A DNA stretch of 64,000 nt, taken from positions 62,001 to 126,000 of the IMG/VR virus record IMGVR_UViG_3300042261_002269; one strand, written 5' to 3'. The position numbers were made by a program, and so were the translations under genes. The notes beneath the pieces were generated by a model. The model was not told the DNA's origin. It searched no databases and was given only the letters and a program-made list of their open reading frames with translations. Below are positions 49,099-57,372 of this stretch, piece by piece (the stretch's first letter is position 1; each line of letters begins with the position of its first letter). Origin of the DNA: a virus.

Positions 49099-49266
49099 TC
49101 AGTTCCCCTTTGGTGTCAATTTTTTAGGCTCATACTCAAAAATAATATCCCGCTTTGGAATATTATTTTCGCTTATTGTGTCTTCTAATCTCAAAAATTT
49201 AACATCTTGATTACCATCGTTAGCGAGTCTTTCGACTAACAAGACGATAATATCACTGATCATCAT
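49099..49266 (-). CDS. Small LLVERL-domain protein
   Basis: 55 residues (ISDIIVLLVERLANDGNQDV), homologous to the first ~40 residues of the 27209 repeat protein. Its stop lies one base before the repeat gene start, so both are made together. Confidence 0.6.
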   Translation of the reverse strand: MMISDIIVLLVERLANDGNQDVKFLRLEDTISENNIPKRDIIFEYEPKKLTPKGN

Positions 49267-49859
49267 GACTCTTCCTCCGGTGTCAATTCTCCTGCTTCAA
49301 TTAAAAGCTGTTTAGCTTGAGCTACTTCCTTGGCTTTTTTCTCAGCTTTCTTTTTCTCCGCAGACAATTTTTTCTTCAGATCCTTTTCCTCTTTCTTCTT
49401 TTTAGCAGCCAAATATCGCTTGTATGCCTTTTCAGGCAAAACACTTTTTACTGACACTTTTTGAACAATATCTCCATTTCGTTCTACTAATTTTTCAATC
49501 TGATAATCAGAAATGTTGTCTAAATCTAACTTTTCAAATGTCGGATAAGAACCATAATTGCCACTTGCAACCAAAAGCCAAAAATGCTGTTCTAATTCTT
49601 TACGTTCATTACGGCTTTTAACTGTGCTAGGATGAACCCAGCCCATTTCCTTCAATGCATCAATGCTTTCTTTGCTCAAGCCTTTAGGATCAACCTTAAT
49701 TAGTCCATGCAAAGATAAATCATAAGCATTTAATGTTTCCAGAATCGATCCCACAGTCGTCGGCTCAAGAGTGATATCATGAGAATAGTCCAACGCCTCA
49801 TAGGGATCACGATCACATGAAGCCACAGCCCAGAACAATTTTGATACTAAGTGATGCAT
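49263..49859 (-). CDS. Hypothetical protein with Lys/Glu-rich tail
   Basis: 198 residues. A mixed N-terminal region is followed by a long charged helix (YLAAKKKKEEKDLKKKLSAE). No known family. Confidence 0.6.
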   Translation of the reverse strand: MHHLVSKLFWAVASCDRDPYEALDYSHDITLEPTTVGSILETLNAYDLSLHGLIKVDPKGLSKESIDALKEMGWVHPSTVKSRNERKELEQHFWLLVASGNYGSYPTFEKLDLDNISDYQIEKLVERNGDIVQKVSVKSVLPEKAYKRYLAAKKKKEEKDLKKKLSAEKKKAEKKAKEVAQAKQLLIEAGELTPEEES

Positions 49860-49862
49860 AAT

Positions 49863-50063
49863 TTAATTCTTTCTTTTTCCAAGGAGGGTTTTGACAATTG
49901 ACTTGATTTCTTCAAATTGAATGTTTTGCAACTTGGGAACCAACTCATTCAGCCAATCGCACAGTGCTTTGGCGTTCGACTTGGACAAAACCCCTTCATG
50001 GATTATACCACATTTTCCAGTTACGACAAAATCCTCATCTTCCCAATGTTCAACTTTGAACAT
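49863..50063 (-). CDS. Small hypothetical protein
   Basis: 66 residues. A beta start (FKVEHWEDEDFVVTG) and helical end (LVPKLQNIQFEEIKSIVKTL). AAGGTTG precedes the ATG. Confidence 0.55.
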   Translation of the reverse strand: MFKVEHWEDEDFVVTGKCGIIHEGVLSKSNAKALCDWLNELVPKLQNIQFEEIKSIVKTLLGKRKN

Positions 50064-50069
50064 AAAAAT

Positions 50070-50651
50070 TCAACCTTTCCTGAATTTTTCGAGTTCTTTT
50101 TTTAATTTAACATTTTCTTCCCTAAGCAATTTAAGCTCAATTCCCGCTGACAAACAATCTTCCACGGCTGTGATGGGGTGATTCCACTCACAATCCATTA
50201 GCGATTCAGACAGTACTCGTAATTGTTCCGAAATATCTTCTTTTGAGTCAAATTTTCTTCGGCCAAATTCCCCACCTTCACAAAACCAATTATTCGCCCA
50301 ATATGGCAAAAAGGCATCTGGCATAACTTTCAACAAAATTGGCTGTCTGCCTAAACTTGAATCCCATTGTAAATACCCATCAAAATCATCTATGAATATA
50401 TCCAATCCTAATTCTTTGATCAAAATAGACTTGCACATGTTTCCATGCTGTTCATAATTGGCACAGAAAACATTATTCACTCCAAACCAACGATCAAATT
50501 TATTCTCTCGTAATGTTTTAATGACTTCTTCTTTAGGGTGTTGATCTGTAATGCAAAAAATACTACAAGCACTTAAAGATGAGATTAATTGTTCAAATGT
50601 ATCGGGATATTTACTTAAAACACCGCCAATATCAAAGCCAATTTTTAGCAT
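50070..50651 (-). CDS. HAD-like protein with DxGG motif
   Basis: 193 residues. FDIGGVLS at 6-13 aligns with HAD motif I: the first Asp (nucleophile, Asp7) is present, but the second, the usual acid/base Asp, is Gly. FIDDFDG near 86-92 matches motif IV. A coiled coil ends the protein. Phosphatase activity is therefore doubtful; it may be a ligand-binding or transferase variant. Confidence 0.55.
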   Translation of the reverse strand: MLKIGFDIGGVLSKYPDTFEQLISSLSACSIFCITDQHPKEEVIKTLRENKFDRWFGVNNVFCANYEQHGNMCKSILIKELGLDIFIDDFDGYLQWDSSLGRQPILLKVMPDAFLPYWANNWFCEGGEFGRRKFDSKEDISEQLRVLSESLMDCEWNHPITAVEDCLSAGIELKLLREENVKLKKELEKFRKG

Positions 50652-51097
50652 GATTTACTCCACACATAATGTGCTCTTAAATAATAGCATTGATCTCTCA
50701 GATCTTGATTTTTTTCCTCAAGTTCTTTAATTCTAGATTTTAACAACCAAACTTCATATTCATGTTTTGTGAAACATTGATATTCGCATTCGGCATAATA
50801 GAATCTTTGTCTTTTAGCTAATTCTTGCAATCTTTCTTGGGACATAAAATGATGATCTGCGGAAATACGCATATTGCCAATAGCGATTTCCCAATAACGC
50901 AAATTTATATTTTCAACAATTTTAATTCTTGTGCTTTTTGCAGTAGGCTCATCATAGATGTAAAATCTAATTTTTCTAGTATTTTCTGGAAGTCTAAATA
51001 TTTTCCTGGGACCGTCAGCACATACCCAGAAATTTTCTTTTTTATTGATGAAATTTATATCTCTTAATTCAAGCCAGTCAGTTTTTTTAATTAACAT
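50645..51097 (-). CDS. Hypothetical protein, KKTxWLELR family (a)
   Basis: 150 residues, start chosen at MLIKKTDWLELRD. It shares KKT-x-WLELR, NFINKK, RIRFYIYDEPT-like and C-E-Y-x-C segments with the 51319 gene. A C-terminal coil (KSRIKELEEKNQDLRDQ) is specific to this copy. Confidence 0.6.
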   Translation of the reverse strand: MLIKKTDWLELRDINFINKKENFWVCADGPRKIFRLPENTRKIRFYIYDEPTAKSTRIKIVENINLRYWEIAIGNMRISADHHFMSQERLQELAKRQRFYYAECEYQCFTKHEYEVWLLKSRIKELEEKNQDLRDQCYYLRAHYVWSKSC

Positions 51098-51338
51098 TTT
51101 TGTGTGCCCGTATATTTGCAATATGTATTGATGGATCAATGGTATTGACCAAGCTTCCTTTATTGGCCAGCAATTTCAACAATTCCTCGCCAAGAGCAGA
51201 AGCCATAAATGCTCTTCCGTTTATTGCAATTCCATCAATAATATTTTCCACGTTAACAGTTGCTACTATTTGCATTCCTGTTTGTAAATTTCCCAATAAA
51301 ACCTGTTGAGGATCTGCGTCAAATTGAATTAGCATCAT
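51087..51338 (-). CDS. Hypothetical protein
   Basis: 83 residues, strand then helix (VATVNVENIIDGIAINGRAF). It lies between the two KKTxWLELR paralogues and overlaps both. Confidence 0.5.
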   Translation of the reverse strand: MMLIQFDADPQQVLLGNLQTGMQIVATVNVENIIDGIAINGRAFMASALGEELLKLLANKGSLVNTIDPSIHIANIRAHKNVN

Positions 51339-51744
51339 GTTCAAAAACCGAGTTAAATAGCTTTAAAAAGAAAATCTGAAAAATTTCGTATTCCCGCTCA
51401 GAATAACATTCGTACTCACATTCAATGTGATAATTTTTGCCTCCTAATTGTCGCAATGTCTTATCAGACAGATATTTGTCTATTTCAACAGCATAATTGG
51501 CAGAAGTAATCATATATCCATCATTTCCGCCTGAATACACCTGTGTTCTGCCCAGATATATTTCATGACTAATCTTGGTAGGCTTATTGTAAACAATAAA
51601 CCTGATTCTCTTAACATCCTTGGGAAGATCAAAAAAAGCTACAACGCCACCGAAACATATTAAAAGAGTATTTTTTTTATTGATAAAATACAGGTTTTTA
51701 TGTCGCACTCGCAACTCAAGCCACTCAGTCTTTTTGACAATCAT
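51319..51744 (-). CDS. Hypothetical protein, KKTxWLELR family (b)
   Basis: 141 residues, paralogue of the 50645 gene (KKTEWLELR, YFINKKN, RIRFIVYNKPT, IECEYECYSEREYE). ATGA overlap with its upstream neighbour supports the start. Confidence 0.6.
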   Translation of the reverse strand: MIVKKTEWLELRVRHKNLYFINKKNTLLICFGGVVAFFDLPKDVKRIRFIVYNKPTKISHEIYLGRTQVYSGGNDGYMITSANYAVEIDKYLSDKTLRQLGGKNYHIECEYECYSEREYEIFQIFFLKLFNSVFEHDANSI

Positions 51745-52058
51745 CAATGCATCTCCATCCAACCTTCGTAATCCTTCTCAAATTGTTGAAATCGCTGATA
51801 ATCTTCGGCAATTAAACGAAAAGCATATTCGTCTGTCTTATCTGCAAAACAAGCATTGTGTGCAATCCTGTTGGGAATGTTTGCTTGATTGGAGACTATC
51901 AAAGTAATATCGCCAGAATCAATATGTTGTCGGCATAATGGACAAATGTCTTTTTTGCCAAAAATCCGAATCCTGCTCTGGATGAATTTCTCGCTGTCTT
52001 CAATGGCTCTAATAGAAACAGTTTTGCCATTATAAAGAATTGAACGGACTGGATTCAT
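51744..52058 (-). CDS. Zinc-binding hypothetical protein
   Basis: 104 residues. CPLCRQHIDSG is a single CxxC with a His, and HNACF lies downstream, together a possible zinc site. A longer frame upstream was rejected because AAAGG precedes this ATG. Confidence 0.55.
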   Translation of the reverse strand: MNPVRSILYNGKTVSIRAIEDSEKFIQSRIRIFGKKDICPLCRQHIDSGDITLIVSNQANIPNRIAHNACFADKTDEYAFRLIAEDYQRFQQFEKDYEGWMEMH

Positions 52059-52069
52059 GGATCTGCCTT

Positions 52070-52354
52070 TCAACCTTGGAAGGGATAGCCTGGATGAAAA
52101 TAGCCATACGCCCAATACCCAATCACATTACCTTTACAATCTTTGTATTCAATTTCTGCGGGAACTCTATCACCAGCGGTTGCAACGATAGTTCCTGTGA
52201 TCTCCCCCCACTGCAATTTTTGCACCTGTTCTTTCAATTTCACATTTTCTGCTTGCAAATCTTCAATTTTAGCTTCTACTACAGCTAATCTCGATTTTAA
52301 TTGACCATTCTTCCAGCGAAGCATCATATTAGCACAAAAATCAAAACATCTCAT
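52070..52354 (-). CDS. Coiled-coil hypothetical protein
   Basis: 94 residues: a coil (EAKIEDLQAENVKLKEQVQK) followed by a small beta domain (ECGD-like KDCKGNVIGYWAYGY). Lies just past the terminator of the PspA-like gene, so it has its own or a read-through promoter. Confidence 0.55.
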   Translation of the reverse strand: MRCFDFCANMMLRWKNGQLKSRLAVVEAKIEDLQAENVKLKEQVQKLQWGEITGTIVATAGDRVPAEIEYKDCKGNVIGYWAYGYFHPGYPFQG

Positions 52355-52374
52355 TTATTCACCAAAAAATAAAA

Positions 52375-52404
52375 AAACCCTACCCCACTTCTGGGGTAGG
52401 GTTT
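52375..52404 (-). terminator. Strong Rho-independent terminator after the PspA-like gene
   Basis: A perfect 13-base stem (AAACCCTACCCCA / TGGGGTAGGGTTT) with a 4-base loop is followed on the minus strand by a long T-run. Confidence 0.9.
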
Positions 52405-52413
52405 ATAAAGACC

Positions 52414-53163
52414 TTATTCTGTTACGGGTTTTTGGAACCTAGCCAGAACAGCTTCTGCCGCAGCAGATCGCTCCAATTCCTCATCTTCTTCTTCAGCCAG
52501 AGCAACTCGATTTAGATCACGAGATGCCTTGGAGGCTCCTCGATTCTCATTAATTTGGTCCTTAACTCTCTGGCGTGCCGCAGCCAAATCGCCAACATTA
52601 AGCCGATCCTTGAGGGCAGCAGACATTTGATTCAAATTCTTTTCTGCCTCAGATTGCTGCAATTGAGCCCCAAGAGCAGCCGCATCCTTTCGGGCTTCTT
52701 GAATCTCCCGTTCAAATCGTTCAACCAACTTCAGATTGTCATCATATTGCTGTTGAGCGATTGCCTTCTGTTCTTCATTGGCTTTCAGATTTTCTTCAAC
52801 CCGAGCCAAATCAGCAGCGTACTTTGCGGCATTCTTATTGGGATCGCCTTTAGCCAAAACCGATTCAATACGAGTGGTAAGTCGTTGCTGTTCCTTTAGG
52901 TCATCGGCAATTTGATTTTCCAAAGAAACCAACTGTTTAGCAGCAGCCACTACCACAGCATTAGCTTGCTTGCCATTTTCAGCAGCATTTTTGATTTGGG
53001 TTTTTAGGACGCCAAGAGGATCAGCATTCAGAACTGCCTCTGCTCCTTTATCCGCTTGTGCCCCACCCCATAGTCCAATTGCCTTGAAAAAACGACGAGC
53101 AGGAGGACTAATCGCAGCCAAACAAACCACCACAACCACAGCAATCAAAATTGTCGTAAACAT
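52414..53163 (-). CDS. PspA/Vipp1-like coiled-coil protein with N-terminal membrane span
   Basis: 249 residues. A membrane span (TILIAVVVVVCLAAI) is followed by ADPLGVLKTQIKNAAENGKQ and a long Gln/Ala/Glu-rich coil that matches PspA-type proteins in layout (start 'DP...', then coil to the end). Typical PspA has no span, so this one is membrane-anchored. Ala-rich, Gln-rich composition differs from neighbours. Closed by a strong terminator. Confidence 0.55.
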   Translation of the reverse strand: MFTTILIAVVVVVCLAAISPPARRFFKAIGLWGGAQADKGAEAVLNADPLGVLKTQIKNAAENGKQANAVVVAAAKQLVSLENQIADDLKEQQRLTTRIESVLAKGDPNKNAAKYAADLARVEENLKANEEQKAIAQQQYDDNLKLVERFEREIQEARKDAAALGAQLQQSEAEKNLNQMSAALKDRLNVGDLAAARQRVKDQINENRGASKASRDLNRVALAEEEDEELERSAAAEAVLARFQKPVTE

Positions 53164-53187
53164 AATTCCCTCTCTCAAGTTAAAGAA

Positions 53188-53877
53188 CTAAAATACACTA
53201 ATCCGTTCAGGGTTAACTTCTGAACCTCGCCACAGAGTAAAATATCCCGTTTCATCCATCTCAACTATCATAAACTCTTCAATTTCCACACCCTCTACGT
53301 TAGTCATTCGGGAATAATCCCAAAATTCAACTGAAGATGCTTTTACCTCTTCTTCGCTTATTTTGCCATCGCCATCAATATCAACAAGTTTTTTAACATC
53401 GGCTTTATAAGAAGAACCTACATCATTTACTCGCCAAAATTCTTCATGAATAGCATTATCAGGGTTGGTCTCGTCATCAATAACGAGCTTTTTTGTATCA
53501 TCTTGAACTACAGCGTGTAGATCTTCATTATAAACAAATTCATCATATAATGATAGTAACAAAGCTCCATAAATTGCTTGACTTTTACTGTCTGGATCGG
53601 GAGCAATACGAAGCTTACGCTTGTCAGCATGATTTATATCCAAAATATAATCGACCATCCGATGTTTATTGCCACAAAGGACAATCGAATATTCCAGAAT
53701 TTCTCTCACTGTGAAGCGGCAATCTCTCAGATCCAAAACACCTATCTTTAATACATCCCCGACTTTACATCCAATTGGATTATAAATCATATCTTCTTGT
53801 GGTTTCTCTGGTTTATCAGCAGGATCTTTCCACAAACCAATCTTCCTCAGAAGAACTTCATACAACTTCATTTTCAA
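53188..53877 (-). CDS. DUF4178-like protein with an EF-hand loop
   Basis: 229 residues. VGDVLKIGVLDLRDCRFTVR then the ILEYS...YILDI strands resemble DUF4178 domains, which in bacteria are often encoded beside pspA-like genes. A canonical EF-hand loop, DIDGDGKISEEE (166-177; Asp1, 3, 5, Gly6, Ile8, Glu12), lies in the second half and should bind calcium. Sits between the PspA-like and Ser-Gly-repeat genes. Confidence 0.55.
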   Translation of the reverse strand: MKMKLYEVLLRKIGLWKDPADKPEKPQEDMIYNPIGCKVGDVLKIGVLDLRDCRFTVREILEYSIVLCGNKHRMVDYILDINHADKRKLRIAPDPDSKSQAIYGALLLSLYDEFVYNEDLHAVVQDDTKKLVIDDETNPDNAIHEEFWRVNDVGSSYKADVKKLVDIDGDGKISEEEVKASSVEFWDYSRMTNVEGVEIEEFMIVEMDETGYFTLWRGSEVNPERISVF

Positions 53878-54947
53878 TATTCCTTAATAAAGAAGAGATA
53901 AGCCATACCACCCAAGAAAAATAGAATAATTGCCCAGAATATGATTGTGCCTGCTATGTTGGCTCTTTCTTGGGCATCATTTGGCACTTCTACAGGATTG
54001 TACGAGGCATTAACGAATTCTTTATTATACATCAAATCTGGATTACTAGCCATTTCAGGTGGAACATAGCTTGCATCTTGAGGCGTATTTTTGGCTTTTA
54101 GCTGATCAATTTCTGCCTGAAGTTTTGCATCCTTGGCAAGCATCTCTTTATATCTTGCTGCATCCATGTCACTCTGATGATTGTACATCCATAATGCCCG
54201 CTGGTGAGTATTAATGGCATCCGAAAACAACCAGCCCATCAAAAATGGCGAAAATGGGTCGTGATAATAAACTGGCGACCCATAAAATCCACCATAAAAA
54301 GTGCTAGCACGGTTATCATAGGTGACATATCGCTCATGGGTAACGTATTTTCGCACCGTTTGAACCGAAGGTGAGTCTGGTTTAATTGTCTGTTGAACAA
54401 CTTTACCGTCTGAACCTTTGGAGGTATAAGTGGATTTTGGCGTCGTCGCTGCTTTAAATATTTTCTGACTTTCTGCACGTTTTGCAGAATTGCTCATAGA
54501 GCTATTAAATCCACTGCTAATTGGTTTTCTGCTATTGCTGGCAGATGATCCTGAACTAGAAGAATATGTCTTGCTGCCAGAACTTTTTGTCGAGCTTGAA
54601 CTACCTGAAGAAAATGATTTTCCACTTCCTGAAGAAAATGATTTTCCACTACTACCCGATGGCTTACTTCCTGAAGAAAACGATGATCGACCACTACTTC
54701 CTGAAGAAAACGATGATCGACCACTACTTCCTGAAGAAAACGATGATCGACCACTACTTCCTGAAGAAAATGATCGACCACTACTTCCTGAAGAAAACGA
54801 TGATCGACCTGAGGAGAAAGATCGACTACCTCCTGAGGAGAAAGATCGACCGCCCGATCCGCCTTTTGCAAAAATTTGTGGAGTATCGGTCAAAAAGACC
54901 ATACTTGCCATCAAAAAGACATACATCAAACTACGCATCTTAACCAT
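53874..54947 (-). CDS. Secreted/membrane protein with Ser-Gly repeats
   Basis: 357 residues. Signal peptide (MVKMRSLMYVFLMASMVFLT), about 120 residues of (S/F)SSGSSGRS repeats, a helical region, and a C-terminal membrane span (IIFWAIILFFLGGMAYLFFI). Likely anchored with the repeats outside the cytoplasm. A longer start overlapping the upstream gene was rejected because AAAGG precedes this ATG. Confidence 0.65.
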   Translation of the reverse strand: MVKMRSLMYVFLMASMVFLTDTPQIFAKGGSGGRSFSSGGSRSFSSGRSSFSSGSSGRSFSSGSSGRSSFSSGSSGRSSFSSGSSGRSSFSSGSKPSGSSGKSFSSGSGKSFSSGSSSSTKSSGSKTYSSSSGSSASNSRKPISSGFNSSMSNSAKRAESQKIFKAATTPKSTYTSKGSDGKVVQQTIKPDSPSVQTVRKYVTHERYVTYDNRASTFYGGFYGSPVYYHDPFSPFLMGWLFSDAINTHQRALWMYNHQSDMDAARYKEMLAKDAKLQAEIDQLKAKNTPQDASYVPPEMASNPDLMYNKEFVNASYNPVEVPNDAQERANIAGTIIFWAIILFFLGGMAYLFFIKEY

Positions 54948-54957
54948 TTTAAACCTT

Positions 54958-55176
54958 TCAATTTTCTGAATTTTTTTCCCATGGGTTAATCCACGGAGAT
55001 TTTTCACATTTGCAATTTTTGGAATCACAATTCTCCGTGTCTTCCGACATAGCAATTATACCACCTTTGGAAATTACCAGCAACAAAATATAAAAAAATC
55101 CTGATGCAATAGCAATCCCAAATATCACTGCAACTGGAATTATCAGCAGTAGCCATAATGGATTCATAATTGGCAT
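54958..55176 (-). CDS. Small membrane protein with Cys-rich tail
   Basis: 72 residues: one or two membrane spans (PLWLLLIIPVAVIFGIAIAS; ILLLVISKGGIIA) and a CDSKNCKCEK tail. Confidence 0.55.
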   Translation of the reverse strand: MPIMNPLWLLLIIPVAVIFGIAIASGFFYILLLVISKGGIIAMSEDTENCDSKNCKCEKSPWINPWEKNSEN

Positions 55177-55180
55177 TCCT

Positions 55181-55444
55181 TCAGACTTGTGATTTCTTTA
55201 TACGTTTTACATACTTCAAAGCTTCTATTGCAATGTCTTTCTGTTCTCGCCAATATGCAATCGCTTCACGTTTAGCTTGGCTAAATGTTGTCCACCAACA
55301 GCCATCAGTCTCATCATCCTCGCTATTATAAAGCAAAAAGACTCTGCCTTCTTCATCAATCTTATTGATATTTTTCGGTTTGACATCTTTTGAGACAATG
55401 CACCATGAAATGGTGTTCATTTCATGCCAGCCATAGATTTTCAT
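55181..55444 (-). CDS. Hypothetical protein
   Basis: 87 residues, Trp/Asp-rich with a helical basic end (AIEALKYVKRIKKSQ). ATTCCTG-type gaps surround it; no family. Confidence 0.55.
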   Translation of the reverse strand: MKIYGWHEMNTISWCIVSKDVKPKNINKIDEEGRVFLLYNSEDDETDGCWWTTFSQAKREAIAYWREQKDIAIEALKYVKRIKKSQV

Positions 55445-55489
55445 TTGTCATTCCTGTAAATTGATTGAAATTCTAATCCAGATCCTGAG

Positions 55490-55822
55490 CTACTTACGAA
55501 CATCTCCGCATTTTGGACATACAGTCCCATCTTTTGCTTCAAATTGATGTTTACAAGCTTTGCATTCCCAAAAAGACATTTGGCTATCGCCAGTAATGTC
55601 GTACACATTTTCATGTGTTAAACATGTTGGGCATACATCGGAAGTTTCTGACTCCCAAACATTCATACAACTTATGCATTTATAACTTCTCACTTTTTTA
55701 TAAGTTGAATGAAGTGCAGTATGACCAAAATAAAACATACGAGGTATAGCAGATTCAGGCAGCACTCCTGATTCTACTAAATCGAACAATTTGTCTAATT
55801 CTTTGAGAAAACTATCGTTCAT
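55490..55822 (-). CDS. Double zinc-ribbon protein
   Basis: 110 residues: CISC...CPTC and CKAC...CPKC ribbons fill the C-terminal two thirds. The ATG was chosen over an upstream GTG. Confidence 0.6.
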   Translation of the reverse strand: MNDSFLKELDKLFDLVESGVLPESAIPRMFYFGHTALHSTYKKVRSYKCISCMNVWESETSDVCPTCLTHENVYDITGDSQMSFWECKACKHQFEAKDGTVCPKCGDVRK

Positions 55823-55857
55823 GGTTGTTCCCACTCATTGATTCCACATCCAATCTA

Positions 55858-56295
55858 CTAAACTAACAAATCATATGGTTTAGTCATAACCACTTTCAAT
55901 AATTTCTGCTCCTTAATCTTCTGAATGCCCAACATAAGTGGCTCAGGAAGATTGTCATAATCAAACCATAGCCATTCCTCACATTTATCTGGCTCAGTAA
56001 CTTTTGGCTCTCCGCTTATCCAATCAGATACCAAAAAGATGGTAATACTATGTTTGTCTTCGGACTTAAACATGGTATTACACACAGTAAGTAAAACTGG
56101 TTCCGTAACTTCTACGGGACCAGCTTCTTCTTTCAATTCTCTCAAAGCGGCTTCTGCAAATTCTTCCCACATTTCCAGATGACCACCTGGGCAAGACCAA
56201 GTGCCAGGAGCATGTTTTCCTATTCGCTTATGGAGCAAAATCTGATAATTTTTTCGAACGATTAATGCTACGCCAACAACAGGTCTGTTGATCAT
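55858..56295 (-). CDS. Nudix hydrolase (NUDT15/MTH2-like)
   Basis: 145 residues. The full Nudix box is present at 37-59: GGHLEMWEEFAEAALRELKE then EAG. The region before it (GVALIVRKNYQILLHKR and TWSCPGG) is like NUDT15-type enzymes that clean nucleoside triphosphates. The start is fixed by an ATGA overlap with the Tat-signal gene. It may shape the phage nucleotide pool. Confidence 0.85.
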   Translation of the reverse strand: MINRPVVGVALIVRKNYQILLHKRIGKHAPGTWSCPGGHLEMWEEFAEAALRELKEEAGPVEVTEPVLLTVCNTMFKSEDKHSITIFLVSDWISGEPKVTEPDKCEEWLWFDYDNLPEPLMLGIQKIKEQKLLKVVMTKPYDLLV

Positions 56296-56741
56296 TCCCT
56301 TTCCTTCCAAGAGCGACGGATCAAAACAAATTGTTTTGGATATGTTTTTAAAGCATGTTCAAGTACTGATTGGAAATCTCCCGACATCATATCCATCAGC
56401 ACTAATGCAGGACGAAGACTAAGATCATGCATAGCCCAAAGATAATATACATTTTGACTATTTTCGGACTTTATCTTTGAAATATCAGTAACAAAAGGAT
56501 AACGGATAAGCTTATAGACAGAATTAAACATAGTAGTAGCTTTAATTATTTTATCTATAATGTCATATCCAACAATTGCCCCAGTGAAAACCATGTCCTG
56601 GCAACTCTCCACAACAAGCCAAACAGTTCTATTACGGAGATAAGTCTTATCATCCAAATTTTGTGTAGACGCTAAAGATGTTGTGCCTAAGGATGTTACG
56701 CCCAACGCTGTTGTTGTCAAAAATTGTCTTCGTGAAAACAT
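56292..56741 (-). CDS. Exported protein with twin-arginine signal
   Basis: 149 residues. MFSRRQFLTTTALGVTSLG is a near-consensus Tat signal (SRRQFL). The mature part shares GAIVGYD, YYLWA and LEHALKTYPKQFVL with the 43432 gene. Four such proteins in one phage is unusual. Confidence 0.72.
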   Translation of the reverse strand: MFSRRQFLTTTALGVTSLGTTSLASTQNLDDKTYLRNRTVWLVVESCQDMVFTGAIVGYDIIDKIIKATTMFNSVYKLIRYPFVTDISKIKSENSQNVYYLWAMHDLSLRPALVLMDMMSGDFQSVLEHALKTYPKQFVLIRRSWKERE

Positions 56742-56755
56742 TTCTGTTTCCTTGT

Positions 56756-57046
56756 TTAAGAATGACCTGTGCCTATAGACAAACCCAAACCACCCGACCC
56801 ATCTCCCCTGCCATTATTATCTCCACTACCAAAAGCTTCGCCACTGCCAATGCCTTTTTTATCTATAAACCAAGATTTACCTACAAACCAATCATCACCT
56901 GAACCATGCCCATGTCCATTCTCGCTTCCAAGCGGAACACCATGGGAATAACCATAAGAAATTATATCCCCACTTGCATCATAACCTCTTCCTTCCAGAT
57001 CGCCCCTACCAGAAAGACAGCCGCTACCAAAATCTCTGTAAATCAT
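56756..57046 (-). CDS. Glycine-rich GxGxG family protein (17)
   Basis: 96 residues on the minus strand, next to member 18. FGSGCLSGRGDLEGRGYD and a GSGEAFGSGDNNGRGDGSGG run. It shows that the family is not confined to the plus-strand array. Confidence 0.65.
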   Translation of the reverse strand: MIYRDFGSGCLSGRGDLEGRGYDASGDIISYGYSHGVPLGSENGHGHGSGDDWFVGKSWFIDKKGIGSGEAFGSGDNNGRGDGSGGLGLSIGTGHS

Positions 57047-57372
57047 CCTATGCCTCTGCCATCTTCCGTTCCGAAAAGTCCTGTTCTCTGTCCATAGCCA
57101 AAATAATCAAATGAGTCTTGACCATTGTGGTTTCCAAACCCTTCAATTCCTCCATAACCTCCTCCATAACCTCCTCCATTATAAATATCATCTCTGAAAG
57201 TGGCAGAATTTTGATCAGATATTGTGCCAGCACCTACAGCAAAACCACATCCTTTACCAGTACCCTTTTTATCGCCACCACAAGCAGAATCATCACCAAA
57301 ACCAAAACCTGATCTACAAGTAAAATCATGTCCATGTTTTTTCAACAAATCTTCCATTTTTAATTTGGTCAT
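57043..57372 (-). CDS. Glycine-rich GxGxG family protein (18)
   Basis: 109 residues. A short helical leader (MTKLKMEDLLKKHG), a Gly core with a 12-base tandem repeat coding GGGYGGGYGG, and an aromatic end. ATGA overlap with member 17. Confidence 0.65.
   Translation of the reverse strand: MTKLKMEDLLKKHGHDFTCRSGFGFGDDSACGGDKKGTGKGCGFAVGAGTISDQNSATFRDDIYNGGGYGGGYGGIEGFGNHNGQDSFDYFGYGQRTGLFGTEDGRGIG

Noticed and set aside
54490-54969. Plus-strand frame with a Pro/Glu/Asp repeat (LLPEENDDRP)
   Set aside because: Antisense of the Ser-Gly repeats of the 53874 gene.
53874-55055. Longer 393-residue start of the Ser-Gly repeat protein
   Set aside because: It overlaps the upstream membrane-protein gene and would bury the signal peptide that begins at the chosen ATG.
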